DNA of 64,000 bases from Atrina japonica (taxonomy: Eukaryota > Mollusca > Bivalvia > Pterioida > Pinnidae), in the NCBI GenBank assembly GCA_030159075.1, contig BROG01000441.1:434001-498000 (forward strand). The letters run 5' to 3'. A program made the position numbers and the translations under genes. Each line of letters starts with the position of its first letter. Positions within the stretch are counted from its first letter, which is position 1. Below, piece after piece: positions 22,736 to 34,085 of this stretch. The notes under the pieces are model-generated. The model was given only the letters and a program-made list of their open reading frames with translations, was not told where the DNA came from and searched no databases.

Positions 22736-23274
22736 ATATATTTTGTGTATGAATACTTTCCAAATAAGAGTTATTTCTCATTACTGTGATAGAATCTTAT
22801 CCTGCACATTTTTAAAATTTATCAAATTATATTTCAATGCACATTTATCTTTTTTATCGCTGGAATTTCCTGGAATAAAATATTTTGAAATATATTTTGT
22901 TTATTTACATTTAAAATGAATCACAGTCACCATTGGTGAGGGTTGGTTCATGGTTGCTAGGTTATAATCACAAATATGTACTTTTTAATCGTCATTATCT
23001 GATACATTGATTCTCTTATGGGGCCTTTTAATTGCCTCACATGATGGGATGTTATTTTAGTTCAGTCAGCTTTTAAGAAACGCCCTAAGAAGTATAGGCA
23101 ATGCATATTGAATTGTGTTATGTTGCAATGTATAAAACGGGGTCGTATGAAGTATTTGATACTTTAAAATACGGTACCACAGAGTTACAAAGTATGATTG
23201 TGAACCGTCTGAGTAAAACTTGGCACTGATAACACCATTTAAATTCTAAGTTCTTTTAAAAAAGCTAATAAGCC

Positions 23275-24500
23275 CTGTTCATGTGGCCAACATTTACTCC
23301 AGGAGTAAATTTGCATGTTATGTAAATTTACTCCCATATGTAAAAGCATATTTGCTATGCGTTCACGTGGATAAACTAGCATGTGTGTAAATTTGTCATT
23401 TGCACTTGGCGTTACTAAACAGAAGCATTCACAGTGGCGGTTTCAGTGGGGGCGTAAAGGATGTATGCCAGCACCCTTTGGACGCCTTATGTATGCATAA
23501 TAAAAATCGGCTCTACACGAACTGCACAATATTTTTAGCATGCAGGATGAGCACCCAGAAATTGACAAAAATGTATAAATAAAAATGGAAAATTGATAAA
23601 AATCAATGACCAAAATTTTCGTGCCTCTCTACGCTCCGCGAAAACAATTATCAACTCTTCCTCCCCCTGCTCTAACTTGTAATCATGTACCCGCCCAAGC
23701 TTTCTCTGAATGTTTTGGATTTTATGACTTTGACTATGTTTTGTTTTCTTTCAGTTTCTCTCTAAAATGTTTGCCCTACATATCGGTTAAATTTTCGTTT
23801 GCGCTTTCTCAACATGTGTGAATATGAAAATTCATTTGTAAACAAAATTTGCATTGGATCAAATATATTACGATTTACCCTTGTATCAATATCAGGTTAA
23901 GATCTCCTAGAGGATATCCAATTATTTACACAGAACAAACGCACCATTTTCACGAGTTTAGCGTCTTGTAACCCTTCACTTAAAGAAAAACCAAAAACTT
24001 TATGCCCCATCTTTGAAAATTTCTGGATCCACCCCTGCATCATAAATAGAAAGACGCATCTTTGAATTTTTTTATCATATGAGCACACTGTCGGGATTAA
24101 TAATTGGTTTGCAATGGATCGAATGAATACAGAAACTTTTCTACTTTTTTTCAATAGTTTGTACCTGGCACAAAAAATGTGATTGAGTTGGCATCAGTCC
24201 TCTGGAAGTAGACCACACAAAAATGATATCAATATACTGGCTTCCGCAGTAATGTCAAATATTATATTCTGTAATCGTGAAATGACCTGGCTGATATAGC
24301 CCGGTATGCTCCTCTCTTGTAGAAGTGAAGACACAGCACCAGTAAATTTGAAATGCGTCCATGTGCCACATTTGCCTAGCATGCAAATTTGCACGAGTAA
24401 ATTTACTTTTGCACTACCTCGGTAGTCAGCACAAATTTGCTCCACATGTAAATGTACTTACGTGTGTAAATGCGTTCATGTGCCACGTTTGCATACGTGA
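23275..24500. mobile_element. Possible DNA transposon remnant bounded by subterminal TTTACTC/GAGTAAA motifs
   Basis: The left end (GTTCATGTGGCCAACATTTA, GAGTAAATTT, TTTACTCC) and right end (TTTACTTTTGC, TGTAAATG, GTTCATGTGCCACGTTTGC, GAGTAAAG) carry clustered TTTAC/GTAAA motifs in both orientations and share the phrase GTTCATGTG. No exact terminal inverted repeat could be fixed and no transposase is visible. PIF/Harbinger and hAT relics can look like this. Confidence 0.3.
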
Positions 24501-25160
24501 GTAAAGATGTTTGGTACTAATGGAGGTGTGAAAGAAAACCCCAAACGTTTTTGTGCATCTATTACCTATACGTAATCAATTTAACTAAAGAAATGGGAAT
24601 CCCAAACCTGTCTGTATACATTATAGTTTTCCTCAGAAATGTTTTCTCTCTTTATTATCTCCCATTGATCACATTACAATTTTTCATGTTACCTTACTGC
24701 AAATCTACAAGATATAGCTGATCATTTACCAGAAGAAAACTACTTTTCTATTAATCTAGAAATTGTATTCGACCAAACTAGCAATGTATTTGTTTTACGA
24801 TTGAGTCACCCACATGTGTTATCTTCATCTGGAAGCTGACCAGCTGACTGTATACTGTACAGGGGACGATAGTCCTGCAACGCCTTTCCAGCACACTTTC
24901 CTTTCATTCTTTTTCACATCACCCTTTGCTGTCTTGACTGGTCCTACTACCCAACCCAGTTTACTGTAGTAAAAGCTGCTTTGGTTAGTGACTGCCATGC
25001 AGGCGTTTGACTTGGTCCGCCCCTCGAAGCTAAAACTTAATGAAGGACACTGCGTATGCCTCAATATTATTACACTGGAAACACTATTGTCACTTGATTT
25101 TCATGTAGTAGAAAGCATAGATAGCAAAGCATTGACTGTCAGGTGGTCCAAGAGATAGTC
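24501..25160. other. Intergenic, no recognised feature
   Basis: A 79-codon minus-strand frame (24825-25064) has no family features. I see no repeats or motifs. Confidence 0.25.
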
Positions 25161-25164
25161 AAAA

Positions 25165-25515
25165 CTACTACACGATACACAGCAATCTTAGTTGGAACGT
25201 ACGCAAGTCCACGTTGATTCCAAACTCTTTTGTTGAATCTGGCAAAAGCGGTAGAACCATTCCAGAAACTTTTCCGTTGGAAGAGAATATGTTGCTACCG
25301 AGGTAAATGGATATACCGACATTGTAGTATGCCCTTCTATCGACCACAATTCCTGACACTTTAGTGCCAAGTCTCTTTCTGATTGTTCGAGTACCTGTCT
25401 TTTTGTTATTCTGATTTTAAGTCCGAAACGCTTGGTCACTCTGTTGACCGAATCTTTCAGCCGTTGCAGATTAACCTCTGAACTTTAGCACAACCGTCAG
25501 CGTACGGGGGTCACG
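25165..25515 (-). pseudogene. Fragment of a non-LTR retrotransposon reverse transcriptase
   Basis: On the minus strand a YADG-C triplet at the position of the catalytic YADD is followed, across a frameshift and a stop, by QRL, then VTKRFGLKIRITKRQV, and in another frame GISIYLGSNIFSSNGKVSG. This fits the order YADD / helix / KTxVM / FxYLGS of non-LTR reverse transcriptases. At least two frameshifts and the Asp-to-Gly change show it is dead. It is opposite in orientation to the copy at 26590-28680 and probably a separate insertion. Confidence 0.6.
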
Positions 25516-25555
25516 AATCAGTGTTTCCGTGACTTCGATTTAAGGGGGACATCCT

Positions 25556-25608
25556 GATAGTCCGACGGTTCGATAGTCCGACGGTTCGATAGTCCGACGG
25601 TTCGATAG
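25556..25608. repeat. 16 bp tandem repeat ATAGTCCGACGGTTCG x3
   Basis: Three consecutive units, the last running into ATAGAAAAC. Confidence 0.92.
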
Positions 25609-26084
25609 AAAACAGTTGTGAAAGTCCGATATACCTGCATTTAGCATTTGCCACAATTTGTAATAAAAATTTCAAAATCAGAGAATTATTTTAAAAATAG
25701 GGGAAAATTTTTGTAAGTTGACACAGACCAATTTAATGGAGAAAAGATGAAAAATAAGATGCTAAAGTTATTACAAATTGCGTGGTGACAAAGCAGACAC
25801 TGCGCAAATACAATCATCCATGAGATTTAACTCGCCTCCACTATGAAGTCACTGATTTACTAATTGTGAAAGTCTTCACTGCCAAGATTTTTTTTGTAAG
25901 TGGACAAGAGTATTAAACTGAAAAAGAAGCTGTGGCGAAAATACACATCCATACTCGACTCCATTGAAGACTGAACTAATTGTCTTCACTGCCACCTGGC
26001 TTTCATTTCGTTATGGAAACATCACACCTTCTAGGTCATCTTTGGGGAATTCCAATGCAGCGGACAACATTCCTCCAGAGTCCT
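25609..26084. other. Intergenic, nothing recognised
   Basis: A weak internal similarity (TTTTTGTAAGTTGAC near 25709 against TTTTTTGTAAGTGGAC near 25890, followed by TTTAATGGAGAAAAG / ATTAAACTGAAAAAG) hints at an old duplication of ~180 bp. Confidence 0.25.
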
Positions 26085-26184
26085 GGACCCGGTTGCACAA
26101 CACATTGTTAAATTTAACGTACAGTTAGCCCATTGGTTAACTTCACGTTAAATTTAACAACCTGTTGTGCAACTGGGCCCTGGA
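26085..26184. mobile_element. Foldback miniature element (~100 bp hairpin)
   Basis: Left arm GACCCGGTTGCACAACA..TTGTTAAATTTAACGT and right arm ACGTTAAATTTAACAA..TGTTGTGCAACTGGGCCC pair over about 35 bp around a short centre. The arms also contain the palindrome TTAAATTTAA. Confidence 0.75.
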
Positions 26185-26589
26185 CAGGACAAAGTATTAA
26201 ACGCCCATGGAAGGTCTTCAGATATGGTTTACATGTCTTTTATCTGCTTACGACACTTCTGAAGTTGACTCAGAACAAAATCACGTCAACAATTACTGTA
26301 TATTTTCATTAAAACCACACCGACTTTCTGATACCACACCATCAAGGAGGATGTCATTGACTTTGTTGAGGACAAGCAATGTCAATACCGTGCCCGCAAT
26401 GCTCAGAGATGACATGGTGATTGTCAGATCTTTCCCTTTATAAAGGTGAGTTATTTTTGCACCCTTCGGCTATTGAAGTTTTACAGCTTTGAAGGCTTAG
26501 AATGCCACCAAACCCTGCTACTCTGTCGCTCTATATCGCTGGATACTTCTAATATGATTGGCGATGCATCAGATTTGAAGTATGTGGTT

Positions 26590-28680
26590 AATAAATGGTG
26601 TCTTCTTCAATGATATCATGAATGAGAACGGAGAGCTCAATGCTGACTTTGCGGGCACAACGACTTTGTGATAAGTGGAACAATCTTCTTACACAAACAT
26701 ATTCATAAGACAACATGGATTTCTCCAGACAAGATCACAGGGAACCAGACAACCAATTCTCCTTATCACGGAAATGGAGAAGATCGTTGCTAGACGTGAG
26801 AGCCTGTAGAGGAGCAGACGTTGGGTCCGATCACCGTCTGATCGTGGCTAAACTCAGAGTGAGGATTTTCCGAATGAAAAAATCAGACCGTCAGAGACAC
26901 CCACGCTTTGACACTTCCAAGCTCAAACCAAAGGAGACATGCCAAGATTTTGCAATCACTGTGTCAAACGAATTTCATGTCATTGCCGGTCAGGGTCAGG
27001 ACTTTGTTGAAAAGAAATGGAGCATTGTCAAGGACACATCAAAGACCACCTGCAAGGAAACTCTTGGTTACAAGACCAGACAATACAAGGACTGGTTATC
27101 AGAAGACTCAACATGGATCACTGAGGAGAAAAGAGCAATAGAGTAACGATGTCTACAAGCCAAAACTAAGATACAAAAGCAAACTGTCCAGGAAGAATAC
27201 AAGAAACAGTGTTCGATTGTTACTGAATAGGAAACAGAAAGAGGTGAAGAGAAACACAAGTATGGACAATAATAAGAGGGTTGACAAGCTTGCACACAAG
27301 AATGGACAAGAATAAGAGGGTTGACAAGCTTGCACACAAGAATGGACAAGAATAAGAGGGTTGACAAGTTGCACACAAGAGCAATAATTGCACACACAAG
27401 AATGGACAATAAAAAGAGGGGACAAGAACTAGAAGAGGGTTGACAAGCTTGCCACAATAATAAGAGGGTTGCTCAAAAATAAGAGTTGACAAGCTTGACA
27501 AGAATGGACAAGAGACGTTGACAAGCTTTTATTCAGTGCCACAGAAGCTAAAAAAGTAGCAGACAGAGGAGACGTGAAATCTTTATTCAGTATCAGTCGA
27601 TCACTATCTGGAAAGAGAAGCTGCAGACAAGTCTGTCAAGTCCAAGGACGGTAGGACACTAACAAAGCCAGAGGAACAACTGGAGAGATGGAGATAACAC
27701 CAGTGAACTCCTCAGTGGCACACCATTTGAAACTCCCCTGACATACCGGAAGGAGAAGAGTTTGGCATATAAATAGGACCTATCACCAAATAGGAGATAA
27801 TGGGTGCAGTGGGGAGGCAAAAAGAATTGTAAAGCCCCTGGCCTCGATGGGATTCCACCAGAAGCCCTAAATGTGGGCCGAATCTGCCAATCTACTAATA
27901 GGACTGATACAAGAAATATGGGGAAAAGAGGAGATGCAAGCAGAATGGAGGACAGGTCTGATCGTCAAACTGCCAAAGACGGGAGATCTAGGTGATTGCC
28001 AGAAGTGGAGGGGAATCTAGATGTTGTCACTATTGATAGAGCCACAATTTGGAAGAGCATGAAGCACTATGGTGTTCCACATAAAGTAATTAACATTGTC
28101 CGAAGCTTATATTAGGACACGATCTGCCATGTGATACACAATACACACATTTCCTTCCCTTCACTGTCTCCATAGACGTACGTCAGGGTTGTCTGTTTTT
28201 CGTGGTTTATCACGAAAACTCCGCCATGGTCTAAAGTTTTTCTCGCTCGTTTCTCTCTTACCCCATACTCATCAACACATAGTTGACTGGATAATTCACA
28301 CAGGAGTGAATGTGGCCAGATGTTGGGGAGTTTAAAGTAAGGACCAGATGAAGATGTCACAAAAGCAAACTCTTTATGGAACAATAAAACTCCGATGTGA
28401 CTGTTTTTGGATCTGAGACATGCACTCCAAGAGGACGCTTCTCTCTGCCTTACCCCAAGATACTCATGGAGGAAGACCAAACAGAAGCCAGTCCGATGGC
28501 TGGGACACAAATAGGACAAACACAGAGTCTGGAGCCCCAATCGCAGCATTAACATGAAGGAGAACCTTAGATTCCGAGATGCGGACTGTAATGGAATCAC
28601 AACAGAAACGACTGGGTGACAGTGGTGAAAGCTCTATGTCCACCAATGGGCGAAGAGGATTAAATAAGTAAGCAATGTCA
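26590..28680 (+). pseudogene. Decayed non-LTR retrotransposon (endonuclease + reverse transcriptase)
   Basis: Translated fragments in shifting frames follow the order of an AP-endonuclease/RT polyprotein. They are MNENGELNADF and HNDFVISGTIF, then SRKWRRSLLDVRACRGAD followed by SDHRLIV (endonuclease C-terminal block with the conserved SDH), a basic linker, KGDVKSLFSISR-like sequence near 27560, KNCKAPGLDGIPPEAL at about 27820 (the RT G-L-D-G-I block), and near 28490 PVRWLGHK, then KALCPPMG-like sequence at the very end. Stops and frameshifts break it throughout, and the YADD-containing palm is missing or unreadable. A minisatellite has grown in the linker. This arrangement is typical of RTE/CR1-type copies often mis-annotated as craniofacial development protein 2-like. 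The 3' tail AATAAGTAAGCAA suggests a short-repeat tail. Confidence 0.72.
27255..27500 (+). repeat. ~39 bp minisatellite inside the dead retrotransposon
   Basis: Units of GACAAGCTTGCACACAAG + AATGGACAAGAATAAGAGGG repeated about six times with truncations. The unit resembles the element's own linker coding sequence immediately upstream (AGTATGGACAATAATAAGAG). Confidence 0.85.
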
Positions 28681-28849
28681 ACATATCACGCCCATCGATT
28701 GAATCATCATGAGGTAGCTGGGTATAGTTTCACTCATGCTTGGGTAAAAGGCTTATATTTGACATGGTTAAGCCTTTCTTACCACAGACCTATATCTTAG
28801 CACCCTCCGTTCCTTTACCTGGGGTTTCAGATGGGAAGATGTCAAGTAT
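28681..28849. other. Short intergenic stretch
   Basis: Between the end of the retrotransposon and the first mosaic direct repeat. Nothing is identified. Confidence 0.25.
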
Positions 28850-29012
28850 CATGATTAAAATTTTGAGGACGTTAGGGAAAAGAAAGATTTAGTTTGTAGA
28901 GAGCCATTTAACTCGAAGTTTATCAGTAAAAAGCCACCCGAGATTTGGATCAATGCGATGTAATTATTATTTCATGACAGTTCTACTCTGAATCGATTGT
29001 TATCCAATTAAA
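28850..29012. repeat. Mosaic direct repeat, left copy
   Basis: Blocks CATGATTAAAATTTTGA, GACGTTAGG, AAAGATTTAGTTTGTAGAGA (then GCCAT), TCAGTAAAAAGC, CAATGCGATGTAATTATTAT (then TTCATGACA) and ATTGTTATCCAAT occur in this order. The same blocks recur, with longer spacers, at 33738-34085. Confidence 0.8.
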
Positions 29013-29054
29013 ATTACAGAGGAGTAGTTATAGGCAGCTCTCATTTGAATTTTG

Positions 29055-29245
29055 CTGTTTTTTTTGGATCTGGCTTCTGATTGGACAAATGGAGAGCGCC
29101 TGACGTCAACCGGAGCGGAAGTGAGGTCATCGGAAATGAACATACCAATGGCAATAAGTAGAAAGAGCCACAGTCTTCTATGACCGGAAGTGTAAACGCC
29201 ATCTTGGTTTTTAAGGAGCCAATGAGAGCCTTCGTTACAAGAGGT
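29055..29245 (-). promoter_or_regulatory. Promoter-like cluster (CCAAT, CRE, ETS, YY1-type motifs)
   Basis: Within 190 bp there are CTGATTGGAC (inverted CCAAT), TGACGTCA, GCGGAAGTG, GACCGGAAGTG (ETS-type), GCCATCTTGG (a YY1-type CAAGATGGC on the minus strand) and AGCCAATGAG. The minus-strand ATGGCG in the YY1-type motif opens a 53-codon frame (its Met begins MAFTLPV), which may be a first exon. No downstream exon could be linked. This is motif-based inference only. Confidence 0.35.
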
Positions 29246-32100
29246 TGGGGCAACATCACGTGAGTTTGCAAGAACGGGAAGAGAAAATGGGTTTTTCCAG
29301 TTTTGATTTCAAATGAAACTTTGGGTTTTTTCCAGTTTTATGGAGGAAGACCGAAACCTTTGGGTTTTTCCAGAAACCAGTCACCGTCGGTGAAACTATA
29401 GAAAGAGTGTGGCGATGCGCTAGAAGCGGTAGGTCAAGCTCGACTCAAGCTGCGAATGTAGATTACTGTATAGAATCAGAACAAAGGGAATCATCATAGA
29501 CTTTACGCCAAGATTACTCTTGATATGGAACTGTATAGATGAAACAAAGGGAGATTACTCTGTATAGAGTATAGGGGGTGGAACAAAGATGACTCTTTAT
29601 GGGCTGTATGCATTCAACCAGAGGGGTGGGTGGATGGGTAGGAAAACAGAAAGTTTAGGAAGGGTAGCCATCTTGGGTATGGAATCATGGGATATCTAGG
29701 GACTGACTAATCTCACGGCAGGAGTGAGAACTATAGAACATGAAAGTGTGTAACGCAAAGTGAATGCAACGTTCCTCAAAGTGACAAAGTGACACCAGAT
29801 AGTGAAAATAGTATCTGTATTATTTTATATTATTTCTTCTTGTACTTAGACGATGTTGACTCTTCGAGCTTCGGCTGCCAAATGAAGGAAGACTACCTAT
29901 AGTTAACACAACACAAAAACTGCATCGTTTCAGTTAAGTTTCTTTTTAGACAGCAGCAGCAATCAGTCCCTACAGCACACTAGCTTTTTCCTTTCTGCTG
30001 CTGCTGCACGGGCCGCAGCAACTTCACAGAATCTCATCATCCCCGCCTTTTGATGACGCCGTCTTCAACTTGTCGATGACATACTTTGGCTTTCTCGGAT
30101 TTTTGTTTTGTCTGTGAAATGAGACGCGAACGGCAGGCGACGTACTCCGTCTCGTCAACTTTGTCTTTGATGATTGGTCTATGTATCGTTGGCAACGTGA
30201 TTCCACCAATGAAAACGTGGAGTCTAAGAGTGATAAAAATAAAAAAATGTCAAACATGGCGTATACTATGGAGATGGAACAAGAACCTGTTCTAATCGAG
30301 CCAGATTATGATACTAAAGATAAGTTACGAAAGATTGATCTGAACTTTCAGCTCACGGTTTGGTAGAGAAGAGAGAAAACGTAAGCAGATGGATGAGAAA
30401 ATGGCAGATATGCCAAAAACAGACCTTAAAATGTGCAGTGTATATAATAAAATGAGTTATAGGGTTTATGAGACAAGAATATGAGTGATAGGGTTTATGA
30501 CTGGCATATCTCAATACAGTTTAGATTACTTTTCTAATGAGTTGGGTGGCCCTGAAAAGGGCCGTTAGTTAGGTTACTAATATGATTTGGACAGTAACAT
30601 CTTCTCTTTTTCAGAGGTAAACGGCGTTCTGCTTCCAGTAGATCATCTGTCTTTCTCTTGATCGTCATGCTGATCAGTGTTTTCTAGTAGTGAGAGTAGA
30701 CTCTGATAGCTCTATGTTCCATTTTGGTTTTTGTTTTTCACTAAGCGATGTTCAACACCAATGGGTCTATAGTCGAAGCTTATATGTGCCGATACAGTGG
30801 GAAGAAAGGTGGGCTGGTTATCGAATATCGACGAATGGATTGAGCTCGTAACGGCAGAGAAAACGGACAAAATGCTTTTTATGTCATAAGAAACCTAATG
30901 TATCTCTTCTACTCTGAGTGTTACACACTCTTGATCTCCTTCTGCTCATAGTTTTGTTTTTACATTATGTCTACCACTATACACAAACACCAGATTCAAT
31001 TTTAATAAGTTTAATGCTAAAAACTTTTTAGATAGTCGACAGGGCCGTCCCTCTGTGACTATGTACAATACATAAGAATGAACTATGAGAACATTAACTA
31101 TCAGAACATTAACTTTGATTAACATTAACTATGAGAACATTAACTTTGAGAACACTGATTCACTTTCTGTGACTATGTACAATACATAAGAATGATGAAC
31201 ATGTCTCACTACTACGGTTGATCTTGCCCATACAGCACGGAGCAAAAGAACGTTAGCTTTTGTCCTAGATCGGTCGTTCGGATTCCTTGACGCTGTGACA
31301 CTAACGTATTTACATTTTTAACAGACGTTTGGCCCCTGTTGCATTCATAAGCCCAATGACCTGACTGATGATATCGATTGACGAGATCGATTTTCTACTT
31401 TGTTCTCATCTAGGAGACCAATGTCCAATTTCACCACAAAGAAACAAGGATGAGTCTGGGGCGTACCCCATATACGATGTTCTGATCAGTTGTAATAGTC
31501 GTGAGTTCTCTCCCTCATTTTCTGTAATGTGGATAGCAAGGCATCACGTAACATTCCCTGGGTCGCATCATTTTTCTTGCCTAGAACTTCATCAAACTCA
31601 TCGCCCCTTCTGTAGTTCTTCTTCTTCTTAATCTATTTTTTAGACTCGTATATGGCTAAAAGACAACAATGATCTTTAAACGTCAGGTACCACTCATTCT
31701 TAATTCCTGATGAAACGATAACCCTCTGTCGGTAGCAGGTCTTAGTTTAAAAGTGGTCACACCTTGTCTCCTTTCAGTGACTCTTCATGGTACCACTATC
31801 TACTTCTACTCGATGAGCAACTATCCGTGACAATCTGACTAGCATTCATAACTGAGAAGGCTTTTTATAAGGTTCCATTATATTGATGACATCGATTACC
31901 ATTATTATCATTTAATTGTAAATGAAAAGTGTCACCGTAACATGGGAGACTGACGGTAATCACTGTTGTTTCTTTTCCTTCTTCATCTCTCTGTCCCTTC
32001 TGAATTCTTTCTCTCTGTTCTTCTTCTCTCTCTGTTTCTCTTCTCTCTGTTTCTCCCCTTTCCACCCCTTTCGTCTTACGGCTTTAGTCATGATAAATTA
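29246..32100. other. Gene-poor stretch with weak short frames
   Basis: A GTTTTTCCAG phrase is repeated near 29285-29375. AGAACATTAACT is repeated near 31085-31150. A minus-strand frame at 30024-30257 and a plus-strand frame around 30250-30366 (MSNMAYTMEMEQEP..) show no recognised domain. A T/C-rich tract lies at 31965-32065. Parts of it may be remains of the element at 32.1-33.8 kb. Confidence 0.3.
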
Positions 32101-32106
32101 CAAGAT

Positions 32107-32720
32107 GTGAACACGATGACTCTCGGTCATCAACTGACCCAAGTCCTGTGTTTCCTTATCTCTCATTTCAATGGTATCAAAATACTTTTTATTTAAACCC
32201 ACATAATTGTAATGAAAAGGTTCCCAATGTTGATGATTGAGCGATTGACCCGTTTGAAAAGGGACCACACGTAAATAACGGTAACGATTGTGCTACAATT
32301 TGACTTTCGGCAATGTTACTTCATAGATACCACTCATACCAATATTAAATCGGGAGGATTACCATCAACGGCTTCAAAGCCAAACTTATAAACTAGTAGA
32401 CTTGGAAAACGTATTAAAAAGGGAACGGAATAGATGGATCGGATGAATCGATATATCTAAAGCGACAGGAGACGCATAAAACCCCGAACAGTCTCCAAAT
32501 ACTTCCTACAAAAGCGATCCCCGATTTCGTATCAGTTTTAGAGATGACATGATCAAATTGGGGATCATCCGTTTCTTTATCAATTCTACAGTTCCTTTAA
32601 GTTGGGAAAGATCAATTCACTCAACGCTATTTCCCACTCACTATCCATCATACTTAAAGCTTGAGGTAAATGAGTTTTGAATTCTGTTAAGGTATTATCG
32701 GGAAAGACTTTTAAACCATG
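32107..32720 (-). pseudogene. Relic of a structural-type protein that accompanies polymerase-B elements
   Basis: A minus-strand frame at about 32720-32586 contains VFPDNTLTEFKTHLP and SEWEIALSELIFPN. After a stop and gaps, 32290-32107 contains LRVVPF, HYNYVGLNKKYFDTIEM and HRVHIL. From memory of metazoan mobile-element proteins, the pattern 'FPDNT..F...LP......WEVAL.EI..P' with a later 'H..Y.PL....FDTIEI' belongs to a single protein encoded near family-B DNA polymerases. Its function is not established; a virion-type role is inference. The copy is broken by stops and frameshifts. Confidence 0.45.
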
Positions 32721-32729
32721 GCTGTCCAA

Positions 32730-33760
32730 TAACCATAAGGTAAAGTACAAAAGTTTTCAATGCGATGTCTCTTATCATACACGACACGCACTTCTTTAGT
32801 CATCGCCTGTGTTTTGACTTTATGTTGTTTCGTTCGCTTACCTTGAGACTCTACACACCGTTTTTGTCCTGACGAGTCTTGTACGCATAATTTTTTACTT
32901 GTACCTTTGACGATAGTCATGTTCCCACAGCGTTTCTACTTGATAGTGTTTGACGCAAATACTGATCTCTCTCTAAGGTCTTTTGATACACTTCTTCATA
33001 CGTCAAAGAAGGATGAAACGGGTGTTGCTCTTGCTTTAAGTTAGGAAAACACAAGGGGCATGCCAAAAACAGCCATGAAAACTCGTAAATGGTGTGAGAG
33101 TCTTCATGATAACCATCCACGCGATAAGATCCTACTTGGACTTCCCCTCCCTGACGAGCATGTCTAATCGTTTGACCAGTTTCATGTTCTTTCCAACTCA
33201 ACCAGACGTAATGCTAGGGTGGATGGGAATACTGTCGTGGTGAAGGATATCCCCGCGGAGGTATGATACCAATCGTATCTTTTTGCATATGATTGCGACG
33301 ATAGGCTATATTTCCCGTACTGGCAAACGTAATCGATTCAGCAAAGGGGTCCACATCGGTTAGTTTCAAACACATGCTTTGGAAATGCATGCAAGCTTGT
33401 CGCAAAATAGTCACGTCCGACAAATGAAAAATCTCACCCTTTTGAATTTGGTCTTGATACCACGCTTCAAAATCACGACGGACATCAGGTTTCATACCTT
33501 CTGGGTTGTAATACATAGCTGGGGGATATACTCCTATGTAATCAGCATTAGCTTCTGTATTGAACAAATGGCGTCAATCCAAAAGCTTTAGGTAACGAAG
33601 CTAAAGGAAATGCCAAGAAATTACATGAGTCTTTAAACCTAGAACCGTTCATGAACACATCAGGTTTTTCACAGGGCATGATGTACCAGATGATGTAAAA
33701 TAAACTGTCCATGTCGTAATCCATCATGGTGATGTATGTCATGATTAAAATTTTGATTGA
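32730..33760 (-). pseudogene. Relic of a family-B (protein-primed type) DNA polymerase
   Basis: Minus-strand fragments in different frames read SRFKDSCNFLAFPLASLPKA (Exo II-type Asp block, 33.62 kb), then YIGVYPPAMYYNPEGMKP, FEAWYQDQ, LSDVTILRQAC (Exo III-type block; the usual YxxxD is degraded), DPFAESITFAS, IGIIPPRGY, then WKEHETG, VGSYRVDGYHE, PLCFPN and YEEVYQKTLERDQYLR. This fits the exonuclease/N-terminal region of organellar/viral-type family-B polymerases carried by Polinton-like and related elements. At least two frameshifts are visible, and the palm motif (DTDS) was not found. The element class is inferred. Confidence 0.6.
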
Positions 33761-34085
33761 TTGACGTTAGGTGCCATACTTGAAAGATTTAGTTTGTAGA
33801 GAGCCATAACAACAGTGTTGTGTGAATTGTTTCTTACTCTCCCCAGTCATTAGCTGACGTAATTCCAGAACAAATGTCCCCCGAAGTTAGGTGAACACAG
33901 GGCAAGCCGCAACACGTCAGTAAAAAGCAATATTATATCATACCCGACTGCATAATTTGTTTGAGTTGTCGCCTCTTGCCTTTCTACAATGCGATGTAAT
34001 TATTATTTCATGACATGTAAGGGGGAGTAAAACCTCTACAGATTCCTGAATCTTTAGGATTGATATTGTTATCCAATAGCATCTG
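33738..34085. repeat. Mosaic direct repeat, right copy
   Basis: Longer version of 28850-29012 with the same ordered blocks separated by extra sequence. The two copies enclose about 4.7 kb that includes the polymerase relic. Confidence 0.8.

Noticed and set aside
27068..27501. Cys/Ser/Leu-rich minus-strand frames
   Set aside because: Antisense of the minisatellite inside the retrotransposon relic.
28112..28600. 162-codon minus-strand frame
   Set aside because: Antisense to the 3' part of the decayed non-LTR element, with no recognisable domain.
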